Assembly: GCA_963757335.1 (NCBI GenBank)
Contig: CAVWRJ010000024.1
Span: 682,001 to 746,000 of the forward strand
DNA from: DASQPA01 sp963757335
Lineage (GTDB): Bacteria; Acidobacteriota; Thermoanaerobaculia; Multivoradales; UBA5704
Length of the DNA stretch: 64,000 nucleotides
Reading direction: 5' to 3'
This document shows, piece by piece, positions 30,526-38,612 of this stretch. How positions within the stretch are numbered: the stretch's first letter is position 1; the number at the start of each line of letters is the position of its first letter. The position numbers and the translations under genes are program-made. The notes beneath the pieces were generated by a model. It was given only the letters and a program-made list of their open reading frames with translations, was not told the DNA's origin and ran no database searches.

Positions 30526-30551
30526 GCCCTCAGCATCGCCGGCCGGAGGGC
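30526..30551. terminator. Hairpin between convergent genes
   Basis: GCCCTC at 30526-30531 pairs with GAGGGC at 30546-30551, in the 41-bp gap between the CHAT-SUMF1 stop and the M28 stop. The stem is short and no T-run follows, so it is a weak bidirectional terminator candidate. Confidence 0.3.
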
Positions 30552-30562
30552 TCACTCGCGCC

Positions 30563-32329
30563 CTATCGCCCGCCGTGCCCCTCCGTTCCATTAGCCACCG
30601 CCGCCAAAGCCTTCTTCCGTGCCGCCTCGAACTCGTCGCCCGGGTTCCAGGTGGGGAGAGCAGGGTTCTGGGCGATCGTCAGGCCGGCGTAGAAGCCGAG
30701 CTGGGCGTCCTCGATCATGCCTTCGTAGGTCCATTTCGGATCGAATTGATCGCTCGGCTGGTGGTAGCGGTGGGCCTCGTAGTCCTCGACCTTCTGCTTG
30801 CCCCACTCCTTGTCGTGGCCGCGGAAGCTGGTGCCGGCGTTCAGGTAGATGGCGGGGACGCCGATCTTCGCGAAGTTGAACTGGTCGGAGCGGTAGAAGA
30901 AGCCGCGGTCGGGGAACTGGTCGCCCTCGACCGTCCGCCCCTGGCCCGCCGCGATCGTCTGCACGATCCGGTCGAGCGAGGACTTGCCGAGCCCGATGTA
31001 GGTGATGTCGGTCGTCCGCCCGAGGACGTTGCCGCCGTCGTAGTTGATGTCGACCGCGATCTTCCCGGGCGGGAAGGTGGGGTGCTCGGCGTAGTACTGG
31101 GAGCCGAGGAGGCCCTGCTCCTCGGCGGCCACGAAGAGGATGAGCACCGAGCGGCGCGGCCGCTCCGGGAGAGCCGCGAAGGCGCGGGCGATGGAGAGCA
31201 CCTGGGCGTCGCCCGCCCCGTTGTCGATCGCCCCGTTGTAGATCTTGTCGCCCGTGGCGTCGGGCTTGCCGATCCCCAGATGGTCGTGGTGGGCGGTGAA
31301 GATCACCACCTCGTCCCTGAGCTTGGGATCGCTCCCCCGGAGGAGCCCGGCGACGTTCGCCGTCTTCACCCGCTCGACCTGGTTGGCGAGGGTGAACGAC
31401 GTGGTGATCCCGAGCGGCACCGGCTTGAAATCGCGGCTCCGCGCCTGGGCGACGAGCTTGTCGAGGTCCTGGCCGGCGGCCTTCAGGAGCCGCCGCATGG
31501 CGTCCTCGGTCGTCCAGCCCTTGACCTGGATCTGTGGCTGGCCGGGGAGGGCGGGGAGGTCGAACTTTTTCCCGGTCCAGGAGGTCTGGACCACCTGCCA
31601 GGGGTAGCCGGCCGAGGGGGTGGTGTGGATGATGATGGCCCCCGCCGCGCCCTGGCGCGCCGCGCTCTCGTACTTGTAGGTCCAGCGGCCGTAGTAGAGC
31701 CGGCGCTTGCCCTCGAAGAGCTTGGGGTCCCAGTCGGGGTCGTTGTTGAGCATGACGAGGACCTTGCCCTTGAGGTCCGCCCCCTTGAAGTCGTCCCACC
31801 GGTACTCCGGCGCCTGGATGCCGTAGCCGACGAAGACCAGGGGAGCGTTGGCGAGCACCGACCGCTCGTTCTCGACCCCCGAGGCGGCGATGTAGTCGTC
31901 CGAGCGCTTCAAGGAGACGCTCGCGCCGCCCGCCTGAAAGTCCCAGCTGTCGGGCATGGTGGCGGCAATGCCCACCATCTCGAACGGCTGCTGCCAGGCG
32001 CCGCCCGGGCCGCCCGGCTCGTAGCCCAAGGACTCCAAAGAGGTCTGGAGATAGAGCCGGGAGAGCTCGTCGCCGCGGCTCGAAGGACCGCGCCCCTCGA
32101 GCAGGTCGTCGGCCAGGTAGCGGATAGGGGCTTCGAGGCTCCCCCGGTGGATCGCCTGGGCCGCCCGCTCGGCGCCGGCGGGCATCGGAAGCCCGGGAAG
32201 CCCGTGGAGCCCGGAATGCACGGCCGGCGCCTGCCGCGGAGCGGCAACCGGGCTGGCGGCGAGGAGCAGAACGGTGGCGGCCGGAATGAGAGTGAGAGCG
32301 GCGGCCGTCCGGAGTCTGGAGCTCTGCAT
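30563..32329 (-). CDS. Secreted M28-family zinc metallopeptidase with PA domain
   Basis: 588 residues from ATG at 32329. A signal peptide (TAAALTLIPAATVLLLAASPVAA) leads to an N-terminal helical segment, then a protease-associated (PA) insert (VFVGYGIQAPEYRWDDFKGA to AAGAIIIHTTPSAGYP). The M28 zinc core is DEVVIFTAHHDHLG (His ligand), NGAIDNGAGDAQVL (bridging Asp), LFVAAEEQGLLGS (catalytic Glu and Glu ligand), and ends with the HRYHQPSDQFD His. Members are aminopeptidases or carboxypeptidases of the periplasm or outside. It is transcribed convergently with the CHAT-SUMF1 gene and away from the second repeat array. Confidence 0.94.
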   Translation of the reverse strand: MQSSRLRTAAALTLIPAATVLLLAASPVAAPRQAPAVHSGLHGLPGLPMPAGAERAAQAIHRGSLEAPIRYLADDLLEGRGPSSRGDELSRLYLQTSLESLGYEPGGPGGAWQQPFEMVGIAATMPDSWDFQAGGASVSLKRSDDYIAASGVENERSVLANAPLVFVGYGIQAPEYRWDDFKGADLKGKVLVMLNNDPDWDPKLFEGKRRLYYGRWTYKYESAARQGAAGAIIIHTTPSAGYPWQVVQTSWTGKKFDLPALPGQPQIQVKGWTTEDAMRRLLKAAGQDLDKLVAQARSRDFKPVPLGITTSFTLANQVERVKTANVAGLLRGSDPKLRDEVVIFTAHHDHLGIGKPDATGDKIYNGAIDNGAGDAQVLSIARAFAALPERPRRSVLILFVAAEEQGLLGSQYYAEHPTFPPGKIAVDINYDGGNVLGRTTDITYIGLGKSSLDRIVQTIAAGQGRTVEGDQFPDRGFFYRSDQFNFAKIGVPAIYLNAGTSFRGHDKEWGKQKVEDYEAHRYHQPSDQFDPKWTYEGMIEDAQLGFYAGLTIAQNPALPTWNPGDEFEAARKKALAAVANGTEGHGGR

Positions 32330-32469
32330 CGGTGGTTCTCCTTGTCGAGGGATCGTCGTCTACGATCTGCGCGAGAGACTCTAGCACTGGCGCCGGCGGC
32401 TCCAGGAGAGAGCGGAAGAGGGGATTGGAGGCGATCCCAGCGATGCCGGAGCGGAAGGCGACCGATCTA

Positions 32470-32609
32470 GAGACGCTGGGAGCGTCCCTTGGAGACGCAA
32501 GAACGTCGTCGGCAACACGAACGGCGGCCCTGGAGGACGCGGAGAGCTCCGTTGAGACGCTGTGAAGTCCGGTGGAGAGACTATAAAGGCCGATGGAGAC
32601 GCTGTAAAG
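32470..32609. repeat. 21-bp array 2, left arm
   Basis: GAGACGC-type motifs occur at 32470, 32492, 32533 (GAGGACGC), 32554, 32575 and 32596; the last four are exactly 21 bp apart. The last units also share GCTGTAAAG after the core. Motif and orientation match the left arm of array 1. The arm stops where the 4.6-kb island begins; another copy of GAGACGCTGTAAAG sits at 37214-37227 on the far side, followed by the opposite-strand arm. Confidence 0.85.
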
Positions 32610-32616
32610 TCGGATG

Positions 32617-32631
32617 AAAAAAAAAAAAAAA
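32617..32631 (+). other. 15-nt poly(A) run at island left edge
   Basis: Fifteen consecutive A bases follow the last left-arm repeat unit in an otherwise very GC-rich sequence. It marks the left junction of the inserted segment. Homopolymer length may be inexact. Confidence 0.7.
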
Positions 32632-33730
32632 GAGATCTAGCTCATGGCCTCGCGGAAGATGACGACTGTCACTGTCACGCTCTCGACACAGGCGCAGCGC
32701 TGGGAGGAGCGGCGCAGTACGACGGCGCCCAGCGTCGCCGCTGGCTCGCCACCCTGGCGAGAGCGGCTCTGCTACTCGGCAGGTTCGTGCCGCGTCTCGC
32801 GCTCCGCTGGTGTGTGGTCGCTTCAACGTCATGGAGCGGCGGGGGGCTAGGGCGAGCTCCAACCAGGGAAGTCTCCGGCATCGTTGCTGGTCCTTCGGCA
32901 TCACAGGACCGAGGGAGCGCTCGATACCGCTTCCACTGGTACACGTCCGACGGCGCCATGGTGACGCTTCCTCGGAAGCGCTGCAGTGACTGGCGCGGGA
33001 GCTGGCAACTACGCGTTACTGGGACACAGCCGTCCCGAGGAGGTCACTGGTCCGAGATGTGGAGAGCTCAGACTGCTCTACGCGACGCCGTAATGCCGCC
33101 TACGGCTCGCTGATCACCGGCAGGCAGGAGGAGCGGCATGCCTAGCTCAAGGTCGCTCGTTCACCGTCACGCTACGGTCGACGGAGCACGCTGGGCGGCG
33201 GCAGAGGCTGAGGGACACCGGGCGGCCGGTACGTGGCTCGCCGCAGCGCGGACGCCTACCCAGGAGCGCCAGGGCTGGAGCTCCCGCTCCCTGGCGTGGC
33301 ACCGTGGCGCGTTCTGGTGACTTTGGAGGACGGAGCACCCCCACCCTCGCGGGGCCGTCTCGCCTCTCTTCGGGATCTACAGGGGCACGGTAGCGGCCCC
33401 GCTGGGGACTCTTCGTCCTGGTCTACGTCCCACGGCTCGCTCTCGCTACGCTGCGCCACAGGGGCAGTGCAAGGCGCTCGCGGCGGACTTGGCGCGGGTC
33501 TACGTCTGGGATGAGGCTACGCGCTCGGGATCGCTGAGCGGCACCGCAGAGAGTCAGCGTAAGGCAACTATGGGGCGGCTCCCTCGGGGGCCGCTCCCAT
33601 GCGATACTGGAGACTGCCATGAGCAGAAGCTCAAGCCAGACTTTACGCAAGTAGCCTCGGGTAATGCAGCACGCAGCACACCTGGCGCTCCCCGCCAGAG
33701 CTGGACCGTTCCCCCCAGGCGGCCGCAGGG
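32632..33730. other. About 1.1 kb without a recognisable gene
   Basis: Several short open frames occur on both strands, but none has a convincing start site, conserved motif or consistent codon pattern. Words such as GGTCTACGTC recur (33423 and 33501 areas) and may reflect decayed coding sequence. Best read as degenerate island DNA; no function is proposed. Confidence 0.5.
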
Positions 33731-33840
33731 CGGAAGGGGGGCCTAAAAGGCGGCAAGGCTCGGGCCGCTAAGCTCACCCGGAGGAACGGAGCGAGAGCGC
33801 TAGAAAAGCCGCTCTTGCTCGTTGGGAAGGAAGGGGCAGT
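33731..33840 (+). pseudogene. Remnant of small KGGKARA-type protein gene
   Basis: One frame reads RKGGLKGGKARAAKLT and, after one missing C near 33777, a second frame reads EERSESARKAALARWEG. Together they match a widespread small basic protein motif (KGGxARAxxLTPEERxxxARKAAxARW) often found near mobile DNA and antitoxin-like genes. No start codon is found upstream in frame. Confidence 0.55.
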
Positions 33841-33855
33841 GATGTCACCCGTCTT

Positions 33856-34119
33856 GTGCTGATCGAGTGCAGGATTCCAGTGCGACTGGTTACAGTCGAT
33901 CTCCGACCACGCGGCGAGCTCCTCACCTGTCGGTCTGTTGGGTGGCTGGTGAGAGAGAACGAGTCCTGCAAAGTGCTGGCGCCTCACCTGTCACAAGACC
34001 ACGGCGAGGCGCCATCGCAGGGGAATGGGATCATGGCCATCTCGGTCCGGTCTATTATTCGAACCGTCGACCTACTGGACTCCGCCGCTACTGCTTCTTC
34101 TTGTTTGCAGCCTGAGTGA
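33856..34119 (+). CDS. Small phage-like hypothetical protein (low confidence)
   Basis: Up to 87 residues from GTG 33856. The middle reads LTCRSVGWLVRENESCKVLA then GIMAISVRSIIRTVDL, which resembles a family of short phage or island proteins built as GWL-x-hydrophobic-LAP followed by a MAIP-like strand. The start is unclear because the frame runs on from the remnant upstream. The 3' end overlaps the antisense small gene at 34088-34222. Confidence 0.4.
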   Translation: MLIECRIPVRLVTVDLRPRGELLTCRSVGWLVRENESCKVLAPHLSQDHGEAPSQGNGIMAISVRSIIRTVDLLDSAATASSCLQPE

Positions 34120-34222
34120 GTGCCGACGCTGCGACGGTCTTCACCTTGGCCGGCGTCTTCGGGTTACTCAAGAGCTTGCTCGCTACGGATGCTACCTTCG
34201 GGAAGCTTCTGATCTTTGCCAT
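34088..34222 (-). CDS. Small basic protein, phage/island type
   Basis: 44 residues from ATG at 34222, with an AGAGGAG site 12 bases upstream. It begins MAKIRSFPKVASVASKLLS and continues NPKTPAKVKTVAASALTQAA before a KKKQ tail. The pattern (SKxLxNPKxxxxxKxxAxSALxQ) is recognisable as a short protein common in phage-like islands; its function is not known. The intact frame contrasts with the broken genes around it. Confidence 0.6.
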   Translation of the reverse strand: MAKIRSFPKVASVASKLLSNPKTPAKVKTVAASALTQAANKKKQ

Positions 34223-34278
34223 GACTCTCTGTTACTCCTCTGAAAAAACGCACGTGGTAAAGTCCGCGCACGGTTGGA

Positions 34279-34743
34279 TCAGGAAATCTTCATCTCTGCC
34301 AAGTCGTCGGTGAAATCGAAGATCATCTGGATTAGCTGGCTCGGCTTGTTGTTCTGATTGAAGCTGTCCACGTCCTGCTTGAGTTGCCAGCAGTCGCCGA
34401 CAACCTGCTGTCGACGCTGCTGGAACGCCACAGCCAATGCTAAGACTTGCCGAGCGGATGTCATCTCACAGGGTTGTCTGCTCGCCATCTTCGGAAAGGC
34501 GGGCGGCATGCTTTGCCGGAAACACGGCTCTGAGGGTCAGTGATGTATTCCTCACGCATGGCCCGCCCAGTTCATCGGCGCAGCGATCAACGATGGCGGA
34601 CGGCTGAGGTTGCCATAAGCTCTGCTGGATCGCCCACGCTGCGATTGTTCGCGCCGTCGCGGGCCACGAACGCCCGGACTCACGATACTTGTTGGCGATC
34701 TCTCGCATCTGATCACCATAGGTTTCCCGGGCTTTTCTGCCAT
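34279..34743 (-). pseudogene. Broken phage/island-type hypothetical gene
   Basis: The start ATG at 34743 follows a GGAGGAG site. Fragments in several frames add up to one family: YGDQMREIANKYRESG and SAIVDRCADEL, then REEYITDPQSR, AKHAARLSEDGEQTTL, a TGA where Trp is expected, and VAFQQRRQQVVGDCWQLKQD ending FDFTDDLAEM. At least three frameshifts and one nonsense change break it. It starts within 15 bp of the stop of the upstream ImmA-like remnant, so the two were once an operon. Confidence 0.6.
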
Positions 34744-34755
34744 TTCTCCTCCTCC

Positions 34756-35869
34756 CTAAAGCACGACTGGGGGACTGCATCCCCAGCCATCCGTGAGCGC
34801 GGCGCGCGTGATCGTGTTTCGCCTTTGGCTAGCATCTCGCGATTGTGAGCGTAGCTGATCTCTCCCCTGAACTGAAGCTGCCCGACCACTAGGCCAGGAT
34901 GGACACCGACGCGGTTGGCAAAGCCTTGGATTTTCTCCTTGTAGTACAGGGGGCGGATGCGGGCTATAAAGCTATCAAGATCCCGAGGAGTTATTAAACT
35001 ATCGGTGGCGAAGCGATCCGCGCGCAGCTCACTCTCCGGCTTGTCTTCGGGCTTCGCACGCCTCCCCACAAGGTCAGTATCGAGATGTAGAGCGTCACCT
35101 GCCTTGACGCGTTCCAGTTCGTGCATAAGCGTAAACCAGAACCAGTCAATCCGATCGTACCGAAGCGATAGAGCGATCACGGGAGAATGTTCGTCCAGCC
35201 AAGTATATCTGTCAATTCGCGTTCCCGCAAGCGGCTCGATGATGACCAACCGAATACCCATCTCCGAGAGAATGCGGGGGACGTGGCGGACATCCTCAGC
35301 GTTGGGTAGTAGCTCCCGCAAGCGGGCAACACCAGCCTCTAGGTCTGCTCAGAACCGGCTTGCGGTCGTAGCCCTCGCTAACTGCCGCGCCCGGCACAGC
35401 CAGGCCTTCTGAGCGGGAGATACTTCTTCGTATGAGGTACCCTTACGCGCGGCATGCGCGAGCTCGACCTCCTGGTCGAGCGACTTGATAGAGAGGAAGT
35501 TCAGAACACGCGACTCCAGAACCTCAACATTGGTGGAGGACTCGATCCAGCTGCGGCGTACCATCTCCTTGATGGGTGCCTTTGCATATAGTCTCTAACG
35601 GCGCGCTACGTCGCCGTTCTCGTCTCTCACTTTTGAAGCCGCCACGCGCTCTCAAGATTCATCCAGAACTGCGCCGTTGTGCCGAGGGCTTCGGCAAGCC
35701 CCTTTGCTGTTTCCGGTGTAATGCCTCTTTTCCCGGTGATGATCTCGTTGACGACCCGCGGGGGGCGACCCAGGATCTCTCCCAGGTCCGTCTGCGTCCG
35801 CCTCTTGCCTCGAGCTAGTCCTTCAGGGTCTCTCCGGGTGGCATACTCAACGGCGGTGAAGCGTGTCAT
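34756..35869 (-). pseudogene. HigA-type HTH + ImmA/IrrE-like protein, frameshifted
   Basis: The N-terminal piece (35869 down to 35627) is an XRE/HigA-type helix-turn-helix: RRTQTDLGEILGRPPRVVNE and ITPETAKGLAEALGTTAQFW. A middle piece (about 35564-35349) reads SIKSLDQEVELAHAARKG. The C-terminal piece has FWFTLMHELERVKAGDALHL, where the zinc motif HExxH of ImmA/IrrE peptidases has lost its second His (HELER). The true C-terminus in a further frame ends at TAG 34756-34758. Several frameshifts split the gene. In intact form this would be the antitoxin/peptidase partner of the HigB-like gene upstream. Confidence 0.62.
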
Positions 35870-35890
35870 TTGGGGTCTCCCTTTCGGTGC

Positions 35891-36197
35891 CTAGTGATAG
35901 TCTTCAATAGAAACAATGGATACAACCTTCTCCGCCCCCTGCCTTCCACTTCAACGACCAGCCTCCATTGATCGTTCAGCCTCATTGAGTTTTGGTGGGT
36001 TCTCTTACCCTTGAGTTTTTCGAACCGGAGTGACCGCAGGGCGCGCAAGTCGCGCTCGTCGGCCGCCGCCGGGATGCGCCCCACTACCTTACGGAAGGCA
36101 GTCACGATCGCGGGAGCATGCCCGCTCGTAAAGGCAGGGTCACAGTACAGCGCTGTAGGTCGGCGGTAGCGAAGCGTATCTCCATCGCGACTCTCAT
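35891..36197 (-). pseudogene. HigB/RelE-type toxin remnant
   Basis: The start is ATG at 36197 or 36185 (MEIRFATADLQRC). The frame then shifts to DPAFTSGHAPAIVTAFRKVV and FEKLKGKRTHQNSMRLNDQW, RLVVEVEG, and shifts again to AEKVVSIVSIEDYH before TAG at 35891-35893. The RSLRFEKLKG and SMRLNDQWR blocks are typical of HigB/RelE mRNA interferase toxins. At least two indels are needed to read it. The HigA-like gene follows 22 bp downstream, giving the toxin-first order usual for higBA. Confidence 0.6.
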
Positions 36198-36231
36198 CTT
36201 AGTCAGCGCGTCCCTGGTATGTCAACCCCCT

Positions 36232-36260
36232 GACCCACACATAGTGTAATAATGTGGGTC
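36232..36260. promoter_or_regulatory. Inverted repeat upstream of transposase
   Basis: GACCCACA at 36232-36239 and TGTGGGTC at 36253-36260 form an 8-bp perfect inverted repeat around an AT-rich 13-nt centre, 45 bp before the transposase start and between it and the divergent higB-like gene. It could be an operator for either gene. Confidence 0.4.
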
Positions 36261-36304
36261 GAGATGCTTGACAGGTGAGCACAGCTCACGCATAATAGGT
36301 CATC

Positions 36305-37199
36305 ATGAACCGCATGGACACGAAGCGCCAGACCGCCGTCGTAGCCGCCCTAGTCGAAGGGGTTGGCATCCGCTCGACCTGCCGGATGACGGGCGCCTCG
36401 AAGGGCGCGGTCACGAAGCTGATTGCCGACCTTGGGCCGGTCTGTGCGAAGTACATGGACAAAGCCTTCCACGACCTCCCGTGCAAGACCCTAGAGCTGG
36501 ACGAGATCTGGGCCTTCTGCTACGCGAAGGCGAAGAACGTCCCCGAGGACAAGAAGGGGACCTTCGGCTACGGCGACGTGTGGACCTTCACCGCCATCGA
36601 CGCGGATACGAAGCTCATCCCGTCCTTCATGGTGGGCTCGCGGGATGCCGGGACCGCTCATGAGTTCTGCCAGGATCTGGCAAGCCGCCTGTCTTACCGC
36701 CCCCAGATCACAACGGATGGGCTCAAAGCGTACGTGGGCGCTCTAGAAGATGCCTTCAACGGCGACCTCGACTATGCCCAGCTGGTCGAAGGTGTACGCG
36801 CGCCGCTCCGGAAGGTTCCGAGGTCGCGCTACAGTCCGGCGGAGTGCACAGGGGACTCAGAAGCACGCAATCTGCGGCAACCCGGACCCGAAGCGGATCT
36901 CTACCAGCTACGTGGAGCGGGCGAACCTCTCGATGCGGATGGGACTCCGCCGCTACACCCGCCTCACCAACGGCCACAGCAAGAAGCTGGAGAACCACTG
37001 CGCCGCGCTGGCCATTTTCTTCATGCACTACAACTTCGCCCGGCTTCATCAGACCATCCGCTGCTCGCCTGCCATGGCCGCCGGAGTGACTTCGCACCTC
37101 TGGTCTGTCGCGGATATCGTGGCGCTCCTCCCGGTCGAAGCCCCGAAGGAGCGCGGCACGTACAAGAGCCGTCCCTTCAAGGGGACGATTTCAAAATGA
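36305..37199 (+). CDS. IS1-like DDE transposase, frameshifted
   Basis: The start is ATG 36305 or 36314. The N-terminal helix-turn-helix is GVGIRSTCRMTGASKGAVTK. The catalytic core shows TLELDEIWAFCYAKAKN, DVWTFTAIDADTKLIPSFMV and ITTDGLKAYVGAL. A second frame carries KHAICGNPDPKRISTSYVER, SMRMGLRRYTRLTNGHSKKL and FFMHYNFARLHQTIRCSPAM up to TGA 37199. Indels between about 36800 and 36870 separate the two. The right flank TCAAAATGACC at 37192-37202 may be an IS end and recurs in the hairpin at 46213-46289. Confidence 0.72.
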
Positions 37200-37213
37200 C
37201 CCAGTACCGGATT

Positions 37214-37512
37214 GAGACGCTGTAAAGAGATTGAGAGTCTACGATTAGCTTGAGCGTCTCAAAGAGACTTTCTAGCGTCTCAGACCGACTTATTAGCGTT
37301 TCAAGGTTGGATTCTAGCGTCTCAACTCTGTTTTTTAGCGTCTCAGGCATCGTTTTTAGCTGATCAGGTCAGCTTCGTAGCGTCTCCGTTGTCGATCATA
37401 GCGTCTCAAGGGAGCTATTTTGCGTCTCCAGGGAGTCGCGTAGCATCTCAAGGGTGACCCGCAGCGTCTCAAAAGGGAGCTGGAGCGCCCCCAAGAGTGG
37501 CTTTAGCGTCTC
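37214..37512. repeat. 21-bp array 2, centre and right arm
   Basis: After one GAGACGC unit (37214), the motif flips and GCGTCTC-type cores occur at 37254 and every 21 bp through 37506, thirteen copies with no indel: 37254, 275, 296, 317, 338, 359, 380, 401, 422, 443, 464, 485 and 506. Variants are GCGTTTC, GCTGATC, GCATCTC and GCGCCCC. The bases before the core are usually TA or TTA. Between units the sequence is unrelated. A further core at 37717 is 211 bp on, one base off phase, so the array may once have been longer. Confidence 0.92.
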
Positions 37513-37800
37513 ACCGCGCCTCGCAGTCGGGTCCTGGAGCGAGCAGCGGGCGTTACGCCGTAGATGTCGGTGCTCCTTCGGTGAAGCCGTTGCAGATCCA
37601 AGGATTAGCCGCGCTTCCGAAGAGGTCCTGGGGTAGGCGAAAGCTTAAAAAGAGGGTGCCCTGCGGGGAGCCGCGGAGGTCTGGGCGCCGCGTTGAGCCT
37701 CTTCCGATCAAGCTTAGCGTCTCATCCCGCTGGGCCGCTAGCGGTCGAGATGTGAGGCATGTCTCTCGCCTGGCGCGGTGTTGAGGCGTAAAATAGGTCT
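37513..37800. other. Intergenic region after array 2
   Basis: About 290 bp with no convincing gene. It contains a lone GCGTCTC at 37717-37723 and an AT-rich TAAAATAGGTC just before the start of the 37801 gene, which may carry a promoter for the nucleotidyltransferase operon. Confidence 0.45.
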
Positions 37801-38022
37801 ATGGAACCAATCCGCGATCCCGAGGTCCTCGCCCGAATGCGAGTCGCCTTCGACCTCTACCAGATGTCCGTGGACATGATGCGGCAAAACTTGCGTCGCC
37901 GTTATCCGGATGCGACCGAGGCGGAGATCGCCCGGCGGATGCAGGAGTGGATGCTCGAACAGCCGGAGGACCCGCCGGGGACCCCGTTGCGGGCGATCGA
38001 CACGGCGCGGCGGCACGATTGA
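37801..38022 (+). CDS. Small protein upstream of nucleotidyltransferase (antitoxin-like)
   Basis: 73 residues from ATG 37801. The helical core MRVAFDLYQMSVDMMRQNLR and RRYPDATEAEIARRMQEWM resembles short proteins that precede AbiEii/MNT-type nucleotidyltransferases. There is no membrane segment. Its stop overlaps the TTG start of the next gene by 4 bp, so the pair is coupled. The role as antitoxin or specificity partner is inferred from context. Confidence 0.65.
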   Translation: MEPIRDPEVLARMRVAFDLYQMSVDMMRQNLRRRYPDATEAEIARRMQEWMLEQPEDPPGTPLRAIDTARRHD

Positions 38023-38612
38023 CGGGCATCGAAGAGGCTCTCATCCGCTTCGAGACGGATGCCCGGGTCTTGGAACTTCGCTGGGCCTTGGTCGGCGGAC
38101 TGGCGATCTCGGTGCGTGCAGAACCCCGGAACACGAACGATGTGGATGTTGCCGTGGTCGTGACGGGCGATCCGGAAGCCGAGACTGTGGTGAGGGCCGT
38201 TCGAGGGCTGGGGTATCGAGATCGCCCCGTAGGGGCTCACCTGGAACAGATCGACGTCGGTCGGCTTGCGGGCTTCCGTCTCGTCTCCCCCGGAGCCGAA
38301 CCGCTCGCGGTCGGCGTCGATCTCCTCTTTGCCTCCTCCGGGATCGAGCCCGAGATCGTGGCGGCCGCGCAGGTGCTGGAGGTTCTGCCGGGGGTCTTCC
38401 TGCCCGTTGCCAGCCTGAGCCATCTCCTCGCCCTCAAGGTGCTGGCAGGGCGGGACAAGGATCGGATGGATGCTCATTCGCTGATTCGATTTGCCCGACA
38501 GGCGGACCTGGAGAGGACTCGCGAAGCCCTGCGGCTGATCGATCGGCGGGGATTTCACCGGGGTAAGGATCTCCTCGGCGAGCTCTCGGCGCTCCTGCGA
38601 GCGAGGGCCTGA
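38019..38612 (+). CDS. AbiEii/AbiGii-like nucleotidyltransferase
   Basis: 197 residues from a TTG start at 38019, coupled to the upstream stop. The nucleotidyltransferase core is WALVGGLAISVRAEPRNTND followed by VDVAVVV, giving the G-G-S and DxD pattern; the third acidic position is in AVGVDLLFASSG. A later LALKVLAGRDKDRMDAHSLI block is typical of AbiEii/AbiGii-type proteins, which act as toxins or abortive-infection factors by adding nucleotides to RNA or protein. The stop abuts the ATG of the large P-loop gene with no gap. Confidence 0.75.
   Translation: MTGIEEALIRFETDARVLELRWALVGGLAISVRAEPRNTNDVDVAVVVTGDPEAETVVRAVRGLGYRDRPVGAHLEQIDVGRLAGFRLVSPGAEPLAVGVDLLFASSGIEPEIVAAAQVLEVLPGVFLPVASLSHLLALKVLAGRDKDRMDAHSLIRFARQADLERTREALRLIDRRGFHRGKDLLGELSALLRARA

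Larger units (their letters stand above)
32610..37213. mobile_element. Decayed mobile island inserted in 21-bp array 2
   Basis: The segment between two copies of GAGACGCTGTAAAG (32596-32609 and 37214-37227) has lower, uneven GC, a 15-A run at its left end, several small phage-like genes, a broken toxin-antitoxin-like pair and an IS-type transposase. Joining the two 14-bp copies would restore a continuous array with left arm, centre and right arm, as in array 1. Because the 14-bp sequence is itself a repeat unit, it may not be a target-site duplication. Most reading frames inside are disrupted by stops and frameshifts, so the island is old or poorly sequenced. Confidence 0.6.

Noticed and set aside
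32632..33730. Group II intron, retron or diversity-generating element suggested by the A run and degenerate repeats
   Set aside because: No reverse transcriptase or template/variable repeat pair could be found in the window.
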